Assembly: GCF_021390575.1 (NCBI RefSeq)
Contig: NZ_JAJEJQ010000003.1
Coordinates: 674,001 to 738,000 of the forward strand
DNA from: Paraburkholderia adhaesiva
GTDB lineage: Bacteria > Pseudomonadota > Gammaproteobacteria > Burkholderiales > Burkholderiaceae
Direction of reading: 5' to 3'
Length of the DNA stretch: 64,000 nt
Below the pieces are notes generated by a model. That model saw only the letters and a list, made by a program, of their open reading frames with translations. It was not told where the DNA came from and ran no database searches. Below, piece by piece: positions 56,301 through 61,169 of the stretch (position 1 is its first letter; every line of letters begins with the position of its first letter). The translations under genes were made by a program, and so were the position numbers.

Positions 56301-58257
56301 TAACGGTTCGCTGAACGTCAACGGCAGCGTGGACAACAACGGCACGCTGAATACGACCGGTGACAACGGCACGACCAGCATCGGTGGTGACCTGAACAAC
56401 AGCGGCAATGTCAGCACGACCGACAACGGTTCGCTGAACGTGGCTGGCAACGTCACGAACGACGCGAACGGCACGATCGACACGAGCAATGGCGGCACGA
56501 CCGATGTCAACGGCAGCCTGTCGAACAACGGGACGGTGACGACGGATAACGGTTCGCTGAACGTCAACGGCAGCGTGGACAACAACGGCACGCTGAACAC
56601 GACCGGTGACAACGGCACGACCAGCATCGGCGGCGACCTGAACAACAGCGGCAATGTCAGCACGACCGACAACGGTTCGCTGAACGTGTCGGGCAACGTC
56701 ACGAACGACGCGAACGGCACGATCGACACGAGCAATGGCGGCACGACCGATGTCAACGGCAGCCTGTCGAACAACGGGACGGTGGCGACGGATAACGGTT
56801 CGTTGAACGTCAACGGCAGCGTGGACAACAACGGCACGCTGAACACGACCGGTGACAACGGCACGACCAGCACCGGTGGTGACCTGAACAACAGCGGCAA
56901 TGTCAGCACGACCGACAACGGCTCGCTGAACGTCGCTGGCAACGTCACGAACGACGCGAACGGCACGATCGACACCAGCAATGGCGGCACGACCGATGTC
57001 AACGGCAGCCTGTCGAACAACGGGACGGTGGCGACGGACAACGGCTCGCTGAACGTCAACGGCAGCGTGGACAACAACGGCACGCTGGACACGACCGGTG
57101 ACAACGGCACGACGAACATCGCTGGTGACCTGAACAACAGCGGCAATGTCAGCACGACCGACAACGGCTCGCTGAACGTGGGTGGCAACGTCACGAACAA
57201 CGGGACGGTCGACACGGACAACGGTTCGCTGAACGTCAACGGCAACGTGGACAACAACGGCACGCTGAACACAACCGGTGACAACGGTTCGACCAACATC
57301 GCTGGTGACCTGAACAACAGCGGCAATGTCAGCACGACCGACAACGGTTCGCTGAACGTCGCTGGCAACGTCACGAACGACGCGAACGGCACGATCGACA
57401 CGAGCAATGGCGGCACGACCGATGTCAACGGCAGCCTGTCGAACAACGGGACGGTGGCGACGGATAACGGTTCGCTAAACGTCAACGGCAGCGTAGACAA
57501 CAACGGCACGCTGAACACGTCGGACAACGGTACGACCAGCATCGGTGGCGATCTGAACAACGGCGGCAATGTCAACACCGACGACACCAGCACGCTGAAC
57601 GTTACCGGCAACGTCAGTTGTGACGGGGCGATCAATGGGGTGAGTTGTGAGAACAACTCAAACAATGGTTCGGGTGGTGGCACCGCTAGCGATAACGGAA
57701 ATGGTTCGGGTGGTGGCACCGGTAGCGACAACGGAAATGGTTCGGGTGGTGACGCCGGCCGTGACAGCGACAAAGGTTCGGGTGATGGCTCTGGTAGTGG
57801 CAGCAGCAACGGTTTAGGTGGTGGCTCAGGCGGCAGCAGCAGTGCCGGTGCGGTTGGGGGCGGTATAGCCGGAGCTGGCCTGCTTGGCCTGGCCGGTTGG
57901 CTCTTCTGGAACGACTCGGCGTACGACTGGATTCTCGAGAGTCCGGAGGCTCTGACGGTAGATGCGGCAGACTCCGAGCTGTGGGTGGACGCGACGCTAG
58001 ACTATGTCGGAGTCGACGCATTGAGGCATCATGCGGATGTGCGCCTACGCACGAGAGCCGGGCTAATCGAACGCAAGCTGGCCTTCAAGGATCGTGCAGA
58101 CGGAGTGGACCATTTCGACGCAGACGACCCGGCGGCGAAGATGCACTCGTCGCTCTCGCTCAATCACGAAACCCACGAGTACTTCTTCGAGGAAAGTGGC
58201 GTGAAGGATGGTAAGCCGTACACCATCAAGGCACACGGCTGGCTGAAGTCGCGCTGA
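44311..58257 (+). CDS. Giant two-partner secretion exoprotein (TpsA), sequon-rich adhesin
   Basis: 4648 residues. N terminus: extended signal peptide (ESPR, MNKGRFRKVFSRRLSMLVAV) then a hydrophobic helix and AQ cleavage near residue 70, followed by a TPS secretion domain (about 70-330) with INWNTFNIGSGNTVQFNQP and the NPNGI-like motif NANGILFG. Residues about 1300-1730 hold ~50-residue units; then two to three 270-residue units; then about 22 copies of an 82-residue unit (about residues 2540-4430). A Gly/Ser/Asn linker, a TM-like helix (AGAVGGGIAGAGLLGLAGWL) and a charged 120-residue domain end the protein. Each 82-residue unit holds 12 N-X-S/T sequons. Secretion through TpsB at 61170 and glycosylation by the enzyme at 62907 are inferred from context. 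Confidence 0.9.
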   Translation: MNKGRFRKVFSRRLSMLVAVGETVKNRRKQPGQGGCGNGPVVRRGAVSLLTSISLALLLADPRTVLAQSLPTGGQVVGGQIGISESGNTMTINQTTQRGAINWNTFNIGSGNTVQFNQPNSTSQTLNRVVGGVPSNIQGQLLANGQVLIQNANGILFGSGAVVNVGSLLATTKNIDPTQFMAGDTLNLSSTGINAGIVNNGTINAQGYVTLIGDQVRNSGSITAPGGNVVLAAGDSATVALNNGQGISVTLNNATANALVDNSGNIQTGNGTVLLTARGADTVLETVINMSGVVKAGTVVADAGNTGDAIVTGTIDASNTTPGGVGGTVVVTGDRVGVLGNASINVSGDAQGGTVILGGDSLNHVSNSSAASLISRVNFANLTVVGAGATIDAGSAHGNGGFVETSGHDLDVAGTITAAAANGRAGEWLIDPTNVTISTGTDANYSGNLGDGTFSGGSNTTATVSSATISNSLSAGTNVTITTASSGTATGTITQQAGADIVDTCTSETALTMLANGSITLNGNITATGGGALDLNLMADIGNNGSGTVTTSTGTKIDLAGGALNVSGNTTSGNAVNLSGNLTNIGSGLVTGNATTGTGVLLATNVGLQNDSSSLNISGNSTSGVGVNVSASNLAVGVGSLNICGSSNTSSGVQVNSNLNVSNGSLNIVGNTRSTTAGAAGVNLSGNITVNEGGTLNISGVSSCTSAAQVSGVYVGGSSTTILGNAAITGSSNSTSEGAYATLYGVGVGFNTALTVSGNGSLTVTGTGTGTDGVGVACLSVVNVAGGELVLNGTSNSGMGVQSLGTVNIGGGVFSIIGQSQTSYGIGRAVAAGSSPLSVTGGTAIFNGTTNTGGAGVWWREDGTTNGTTVSGNASLTIVGSATNGTGYGVCVGGNVAVVGGGSFTVTGTASSGTGVNVQGGSINMPGNGTVNITGVSTNTAGSGSGVYLQNCISTNVGTVTINGTAQGSGIGLCLSSGAAVGGTGNLTLIGSSNSQVGVSLNNVQITGGTLAVSGQSNSSYGVYTASALNISGGALNITGVSNSSTGFYDTSTVSVTNGGVATISGTTNGGSAAGVCTTGAVTVGNASTLTITGTANNATGSSAGVYLASAVNVSGGALNVAGTSNSSYGVYGCSSVNVTNGGVATISGTTNGGSSAGAYVAGTVSVGNASSLSVTGIASNTAGSGTGVYVGNALAVSGGSVTLNGTSAGSGTSVGLASGATVSGAGVLTLIGTANTGVGLNMSGVSVTGNGTLNATGTSNATYGVSGLGSSLTVSSGNVTINGTSQGDVSGVNLTGPVVVNGTGNLTLTGASDSGTGLDLSQGVSVSANGTLNVMGESNTGVGLGLVGSNVSLNVTGGSANLSGTSNTGSGVYVNATLNASVSGNGTLNVTGQSNTGVGLELAGSNANLNVTGGNASLSGTSDSNSGVDVNTTLNASVSGNGTLNVTGESNTGVGLGLVGSNANLNVTGGNASLSGTSDSNSGVDVNTALNASVSGTGTLNVTGASNTGVGLGLAGSNANLNVTGGNASLSGTSDSNSGVDVNTALNASVSGNGTLNVTGASNTGVGLGLVGSNANLNVAGGKASLSGTSDVNSGVYVNTALNVGVSGTGTLNVTGDSNTGVGLELDGGNATLNVTGGNASLSGTSDSNSGVDVNTTLNASVSGNGKLNVTGASNTGVGLELAGSNATLNVTGGTATLSGTSDTNSGVDIDTALNASVSGNGTLNVTGNTSTGIAVGQDVNSTLDLSGNGTVTVNGTATGNGTGVRLNGSTNVSDNATLNINGSSVDGIGVLESMTPHATMNISGNGVVNAFGSSVNGTGNDFNGDTQITGNGALHLAGTSVNGTAVELSANLSATDNGAITVSGNSTSGTGFQEDVGSSLTLGGNATANISGNSTTGDGVDLIGNTTLTGNATLIAQGSSDSGNGLGLGGTLKSASGTNVSLDGTSNTGAAIYLGAGDGLTLDGNTTMNMAGSSNAGTGVELGNVTVTDTASLNVTGSTVTGVGVGQDANGSLNIGSNGTVALDGTATGNGTGVRLNGSTNVSDNATLNLNGSSVDGIGVLESMTPHATMNISGNGVVNAFGSSVNGTGNDFNGDTQITGNGALNLAGTSVNGTAVELSANLSATDNGAITVSGSSTSGTGFQEDAGSSLTLGGNATANISGNSTTGDGVDLMGNNTLTGNAALMVQGNSDSGTGLDLGGTLNATSGTTMSLNGTSNTGVSIQVGVGSGLTLEGNTALDLAGSSNAGIGVELGNVTVTDTASLNVTGSTVTGVGVGQDVDGSLNIGSNGTVTLDGTATGNGTGVRLNGSTNVSDNATLNLNGSSVDGIGVLESMTPHATMNISGNGVVNAFGSSVNGTGNDFNGDTQITGNGALNLAGTSVNGTAVELSANLSATDNGAITVSGNSTSGTGFQEDVGSSLTLGGNATADISGNSSTGIGAELNGTTSASGNATINVSGDSGTNTGVEIGSNGSTDATENGTITIQGYSTSGTGVENNGSINTDNGTTHITGNSASGTDVANNGTINTTGNGSTTISGNLTNDGTIDTSNGGMTDVNGSLSNNGTVATDNGSLNVNGSVDNNGTLNTTGDNGTTSIGGDLNNSGNVSTTDNGSLNVAGNVTNDANGTIDTSNGGTTDVNGSLSNNGTVATDNGSLNVNGSVDNNGTLNTTGDNGTTSIGGDLNNSGNVSTTDNGTLSVAGNVTNDANGTIDTSNGGTTDVNGSLSNNGTVATDNGSLNVNGSVDNNGTLNTTGDNGSTSIGGDLNNSGNVSTTDNGTLNVGGNVTNDANGTIDTSNGGTTDVNGSLSNNGTVATDNGSLNVNGSVDNNGTLNTTGDNGSTNIGGDLNNSGNVSTTDNGSLNVSGNVTNDANGTIDTSNGGTTDVNGSLSNNGTVTTDNGSLNVGGNVTNDANGTIDTSNGGTTDVNGSLSNNGTVTTDNGSLNVNGSVDNNGTLNTTGDNGTTSIGGDLNNSGNVSTTDNGSLNVAGNVTNDANGTIDTSNGGTTDVNGSLSNNGTVTTDNGSLNVNGSVDNNGTLNTTGDNGTTSIGGDLNNSGNVSTTDNGSLNVAGNVTNDANGTIDTSNGGTTDVNGSLSNNGTVTTDNGSLNVNGSVDNNGTLNTTGDNGTTSIGGDLNNSGNVSTTDNGSLNVSGNVTNDANGTIDTSNGGTTDVNGSLSNNGTVATDNGSLNVNGSVDNNGTLNTTGDNGTTSIGGDLNNSGNVSTTDNGSLNVAGNVTNDANGTIDTSNGGTTDVNGSLSNNGTVTTDNGSLNVNGSVDNNGTLNTTGDNGTTSIGGDLNNSGNVSTTDNGSLNVAGNVTNDANGTIDTSNGGTTDVNGSLSNNGTVTTDNGSLNVNGSVDNNGTLNTTGDNGTTSIGGDLNNSGNVSTTDNGSLNVAGNVTNDANGTIDTSNGGTTDVNGSLSNNGTVTTDNGSLNVNGSVDNNGTLNTTGDNGTTSIGGDLNNSGNVSTTDNGSLNVGGNVTNDANGTIDTSNGGTTDVNGSLSNNGTVTTDNGSLNVNGSVDNNGTLNTTGDNGTTSIGGDLNNSGNVSTTDNGSLNVGGNVTNDANGTIDTSNGGTTDVNGSLSNNGTVATDNGSLNVNGSVDNNGTLNTTGDNGTTSIGGDLNNSGNVSTTDNGTLNVSGNVTNNGTIDTSNGGTTDVNGSLSNNGTVTTDNGSLNVNGSVDNNGALNTTDNGTTSIGGDLNNSGNVSTTDNGSLNVSGNVTNNGTIDTSNGGTTDVNGSLSNNGTVATDNGSLNVNGSVDNNGTLNTTGDNGTTSIGGDLNNSGNVSTTDNGTLNVSGNVTNNGTIDTSNGGTTDVNGSLSNNGTVTTDNGSLNVNGSVDNNGALNTTDNGTTSIGGDLNNSGNVSTTDNGSLNVGGNVTNDVNGTLDTSNGGATNVNGSVDNNGTIATDNGSLNVNGSVDNNGALATTGDNGSTSIGGDLNNSGNVSTTDNGSLNVAGNVTNDANGTIDTSNGGTTDVNGSLSNNGTVTTDNGSLNVNGSVDNNGTLNTTGDNGTTSIGGDLNNSGNVSTTDNGSLNVAGNVTNDANGTIDTSNGGTTDVNGSLSNNGTVTTDNGSLNVNGSVDNNGTLNTTGDNGTTSIGGDLNNSGNVSTTDNGSLNVSGNVTNDANGTIDTSNGGTTDVNGSLSNNGTVATDNGSLNVNGSVDNNGTLNTTGDNGTTSTGGDLNNSGNVSTTDNGSLNVAGNVTNDANGTIDTSNGGTTDVNGSLSNNGTVATDNGSLNVNGSVDNNGTLDTTGDNGTTNIAGDLNNSGNVSTTDNGSLNVGGNVTNNGTVDTDNGSLNVNGNVDNNGTLNTTGDNGSTNIAGDLNNSGNVSTTDNGSLNVAGNVTNDANGTIDTSNGGTTDVNGSLSNNGTVATDNGSLNVNGSVDNNGTLNTSDNGTTSIGGDLNNGGNVNTDDTSTLNVTGNVSCDGAINGVSCENNSNNGSGGGTASDNGNGSGGGTGSDNGNGSGGDAGRDSDKGSGDGSGSGSSNGLGGGSGGSSSAGAVGGGIAGAGLLGLAGWLFWNDSAYDWILESPEALTVDAADSELWVDATLDYVGVDALRHHADVRLRTRAGLIERKLAFKDRADGVDHFDADDPAAKMHSSLSLNHETHEYFFEESGVKDGKPYTIKAHGWLKSR
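49500..51640 (+). repeat. 810-bp (270-residue) in-frame repeats in tpsA
   Basis: The word CACGGCGACGGGCAACGGGA recurs at 49581, 50391 and 51201, exactly 810 bp apart, with near-identical flanks for most of the unit. Each unit encodes GNGTGVRLNGSTNVSDNAT ... VLESMTPHATMNISG ... TSGTGFQEDVGSSLTLGGN. Two full copies and one partial. Confidence 0.9.
51940..57600 (+). repeat. 246-bp (82-residue) repeat array in tpsA, about 22 units
   Basis: GACCTGAACAACAGCGGCAA occurs about 22-23 times, spaced mostly 246 bp apart, with a few units shortened (for example around 52900-53050, 55250, 55400-55900 and 57190). Units differ by few bases, often silent, so they are recent or homogenised duplications. Confidence 0.9.
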
Positions 58258-58274
58258 TGCGGTAATGGCGGTTT

Positions 58275-58316
58275 GCCGTACCGGGACAGGGAAATCCCGA
58301 ACTGTCCCGGTACGGC
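58275..58316 (+). terminator. Intrinsic terminator of tpsA
   Basis: A perfect 15-bp stem (58275-58289 with 58302-58316; GCCGTACCGGGACAG arms), loop 12 nt, then GACGTTTT, 18 bp after the tpsA stop. Strong candidate for factor-independent termination. It implies tpsB is not read mainly from the tpsA transcript. Confidence 0.8.
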
Positions 58317-58490
58317 GACGTTTTAGCTGCCTTGTATTTTTTGCTGTCAGATTTGGTCTTGTTCACTGCATATGAGTAACCTCGAGCACTAACGTCCTGT
58401 TTTGCGAGCCCTGAATAGCTGATGACACAGAACCGTTGACCGGCATGCCGACAGCCCGGCTGAAAAAGCAGTTCATAGTGACCGAACGCT

Positions 58491-58870
58491 TTATTGGGCC
58501 TGGTGTGCGCGGATTCCATCATGGCCAGCAGCCTCGAACTGCGCAAACAGGCCGGATACATTGACACAAACATTGTTCTGTCGAAACTGCAAACCAGTGA
58601 CCCGCAAATTCGGGGCAGACCATACATTTTTTTGGATGTCGCGCTCCATCTTTACTTTCTTCAATTCGCGCTGCAGGCGTTGAACCTCCGAGAGAGCCTC
58701 TGCGCGCAACGGCTTGCTGGCATCCAATTTCATGGCGCCATCCCGTGCTTGCCGAACCCAGCGGCGTAATACGCAATCGCCGACGCCCAGGTCCTAGGCA
58801 ATCTGCGCGACCGATGCGCCGGGTTCTTTCTACAGTGGCACCGCTTCACGTTTGAATTCGTCAGTGAAAT
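58491..58870 (-). pseudogene. IS3-type orfA remnant
   Basis: Read on the minus strand from about 58868: TDEFKREAVPL, stop, KEPGASVAQIA, stop, DLGVGDCVLRRWVRQARDGA, then EVQRLQRELKKVKMERDI (coiled coil) and a break. The order HTH-coiled coil and the DEFKREAV start match IS3-family OrfA proteins, but two stops and a frameshift inactivate it. No orfB is left. Confidence 0.6.
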
Positions 58871-59150
58871 GCCGTCTTGTTCTGCTCGCTCTTCAGGATG
58901 CCGTTGACGCGCTCGGCCAATGCGTTCTGATCGCAGTTGTCGCCTTCGGACATCGGGCAGCGCAAACCGTGGCGCCGATGGATTTCCTCATACACTTAAC
59001 GAGCGCGCGGGAAAACACGGGGGGGCCATGGCGCTGCCACGAGGAGAATTGCCAGCCTCCGCTCTTTGTCTTTTCCCTGGTTTTTCACGGCTTGGTGAAT
59101 GCACGCTTTCGCCGTCACGCTGAGGTCGGATATCTCCAGGGCGGCCCGGA

Positions 59151-59240
59151 GAGTTCGTCTACGCCACCTCGGCGTACCGTGTCCTGCGCGGCAGAGTCAC
59201 GGTCGACGTCCTCGAGAACAGGCGCAATCCGCTGCACTGA
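59151..59240 (+). pseudogene. Possible cydB 3' end remnant
   Basis: The frame EFVYATSAYRVLRGRVTVD before a TGA at 59238 resembles the end of cytochrome bd subunit II (typically IYTAYxYWVFRGKV). No upstream CydB frame is seen. The call leans on the cydX gene immediately downstream. Confidence 0.4.
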
Positions 59241-59291
59241 GCGCGCTTCAATGAGCGGTCTCTCGGCCTGCCAAACGTTCAGGAGGGGGGC

Positions 59292-59369
59292 GTGTGGTAC
59301 TTCAGCTGGTTTCTGGGCATAGGGGTGGCGCTCGCCTTCAGTGTCGTCAACACGATGTGGCTTGACTAG
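59292..59369 (+). CDS. cydX: CydX/YbgT-like small subunit of cytochrome bd oxidase
   Basis: 25 residues: M(GTG)WYFSWFLGIGVALAFS-VVNTMWLD. CydX proteins are single-helix peptides starting MWYFxWILGxxLA and stabilise the haem site of the bd oxidase CydAB. GTG 59292 is preceded by AGGAGG 6 bases upstream. cydA and cydB are missing apart from a possible cydB end at 59151, so this is an orphan copy and probably non-functional here. It lies 35 bp from the left end of the IS at 59404. Confidence 0.65.
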   Translation: MWYFSWFLGIGVALAFSVVNTMWLD

Positions 59370-59473
59370 CGTTAGAGGGCGAACCAAGAGGTGGCCGCGC
59401 AAATTCGGACAGTCGGATAAGTGGTTTGGCCGGGGCCTGAGCCAGCGATAATGCTGGCAAAGGAACCGAGGAA

Positions 59474-59782
59474 ATGACGAAGAGAACCCGACGGACGCAC
59501 TCAGCGGCGTTCAAAGCGAAAGTGGCACTGGCAGCGGTCAAAGGTGAGCGCACGCTGGCCGAACTGGCACAGCAGTTTGATGTACATCCGAACCAGATCA
59601 CGGAATGGAAGCGGCAGTTGCAGGAGCGTGCGGCAGACGTGTTTGGTGCGACAGGTGCACCGTCGAGCGATCCGCCGGTGGACGTGAAAACGCTGCACGC
59701 GAAGATCGGGCAGTTGACGCTGGAGAACGATTTTTTGTCAGGAGCGCTCGGCAAAGCCGGACTGCTGAGCGCAAAGCGATGA
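59474..59782 (+). CDS. IS3-family transposase OrfA
   Basis: 102 residues: HTH at the N terminus (RRTHSAAFKAKVALAAVKGE, QQFDVHPNQITEWKRQ) and a C-terminal coiled coil. Start ATG 59474 has GAGGAA upstream. The stop overlaps the orfB start (ATGA at 59779-59782) so this group uses re-initiation or a different coupling from copies 1 and 2. Confidence 0.88.
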   Translation: MTKRTRRTHSAAFKAKVALAAVKGERTLAELAQQFDVHPNQITEWKRQLQERAADVFGATGAPSSDPPVDVKTLHAKIGQLTLENDFLSGALGKAGLLSAKR

Positions 59783-60609
59783 TTGACTGTACGCATGCGC
59801 TGCCGGTTTCGCGACAGACGCGACTGGTTGGCATCGCGAGATCGAGCGCATATTACCGGGCGCAGCCGGTCAGCGAGGTCGATCAGTTGCTGATGCGGCG
59901 AATCGACGAACTGCACATGGAGTTCCCATTTGCAGGGGCGCGGATGCTGGCGCGCCTGTTGCGCCGGGAAGGCCATGAGGTGGGTCGCCGTCGCGTACGC
60001 ACGCTGATGAAGCGCATGGGCGTCGAGGCGCTGTACTGCAAGCCGAACACGAGCCGCCGCAACGCGCAGCACAAGATCTGGCCGTACCTGCTGCGCGGCA
60101 TGAAGATCGAGCGTGCCAATCAGGTGTTCGCCCTCGACACGACGTACATTCCGATGGCGCGCGGCTTCGTGTACCTGACGGCAGTGGTGGACTGGGCGAG
60201 CCGCAAGATTCTCGCGTACCGGGTCGCCATCACGCTGGAAGCCACGCACGCCGTCGAGGCGCTGGAAGAGGCGTTCGCCCGCTACGGACTGCCCGACATC
60301 GTGAACACCGATCAGGGTAGCCAGTTCACGGCGGGCGCGTTCACCGAGGCGGTGCTGAGCCGGGGCGTGCGGCTGTCGATGGACGGCAAAGGGGCCTGGC
60401 GCGACAACGTGTTCGTCGAACGGGTGTGGCGCAGCATCAAGTACGAAGAGGTCTACCTGAAAGCGTACGAGTCGGTCAGCCATGCCCGGCGCTCCATCGG
60501 CGAATACGTCGAGCTGTACAACCGGAAACGGCCCCATTCGAGCCTGGCGGATCAGACCCCGGATGAGGCATACTTCGCGACGCTGCCTGCGATCAAATCG
60601 GCAGCATGA
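59779..60609 (+). CDS. IS3-family transposase OrfB (DDE integrase)
   Basis: 276 residues from ATG 59779. HTH_21-like N terminus, then the integrase core: Asp in VFALDTTYIPM, Asp in IVNTDQGSQFTAGAF, Glu in FVERVWRSIKYEEVY. All three catalytic residues are present. Confidence 0.9.
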   Translation: MIDCTHALPVSRQTRLVGIARSSAYYRAQPVSEVDQLLMRRIDELHMEFPFAGARMLARLLRREGHEVGRRRVRTLMKRMGVEALYCKPNTSRRNAQHKIWPYLLRGMKIERANQVFALDTTYIPMARGFVYLTAVVDWASRKILAYRVAITLEATHAVEALEEAFARYGLPDIVNTDQGSQFTAGAFTEAVLSRGVRLSMDGKGAWRDNVFVERVWRSIKYEEVYLKAYESVSHARRSIGEYVELYNRKRPHSSLADQTPDEAYFATLPAIKSAA

Positions 60610-60653
60610 TTGCCTCGGACGTTCCACTTAAAAATCTCAGATGACTGTCCGAA

Positions 60654-61169
60654 CGAGTGAGGCCACCTCTCCAGGAGGGCAACGACAAACGCTAACCCGC
60701 AGGCGTTCAATTTACGAGCCGACACCAATAGAAGGAAGGCGTCTATTTCCCCTGCTTACGGGTGCAACGCACTGGAAGTGCGCGTACGATGGCTCGCGAG
60801 ATGTGTTTATTCCCCAAACACCCGTATCGCGAGTATGGCAATACTTTGGACTGCAGCCACATCGTGACTCAGGCAACGGAGTCCGCGTCACATGCTACAG
60901 ATCACCGCTGCCGACAGGCTGTTATATTCGCTCATCACGTTGCGCGGGTCCGCTGCGCCGACATCGGGGTCATGCTGTGGCACAGAGCTCCCCCATGGTT
61001 TCTCTGCCAGGGCCAGGTAGTAGCCAACCATACTCCGGCGACCATACGAAGCCATGAAGATGGTTCGCAGCCCAGTTCTTGGACCATGTCGATGATCGAA
61101 TGTGTCTGAACATGGTGTCCGTTTTGGGTGATGTGCTCGCACGTGCAGATTGCCCCAGACAGATGAGTC
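60654..61169. other. Region upstream of tpsB
   Basis: About 515 bp between the IS and tpsB with no convincing gene. Short frames on both strands lack ribosome sites. The tpsB promoter must lie here or in the IS end. Confidence 0.4.

Larger units (their letters stand above)
59404..60653 (+). mobile_element. IS3-family element between tpsA and tpsB
   Basis: Two overlapping ORFs bounded by inverted TTCGGACAGTC ends (59404-59414 and its complement at 60643-60653), about 1250 bp. No clear target duplication is seen (CAAA on the left, CGAG on the right). Orientation matches tpsA/tpsB. Confidence 0.85.

Noticed and set aside
51940..57600. Regular DNA repeats that could suggest a CRISPR array
   Set aside because: Units are 246 bp of continuous in-frame coding sequence with no short repeat/spacer pattern and no cas genes nearby.
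51774..57809. A 2011-residue open frame on the minus strand across the tpsA repeat array
   Set aside because: It exists because the repeat has few bases that make stops on the complement; the residues repeat with the same 246-bp period and show no family features. Treated as a shadow of tpsA.
58852..59322. 156-codon plus-strand frame through the remnant zone after tpsA
   Set aside because: It crosses the cydB-like and cydX frames in another phase and the IS orfA remnant on the other strand; no domain visible.
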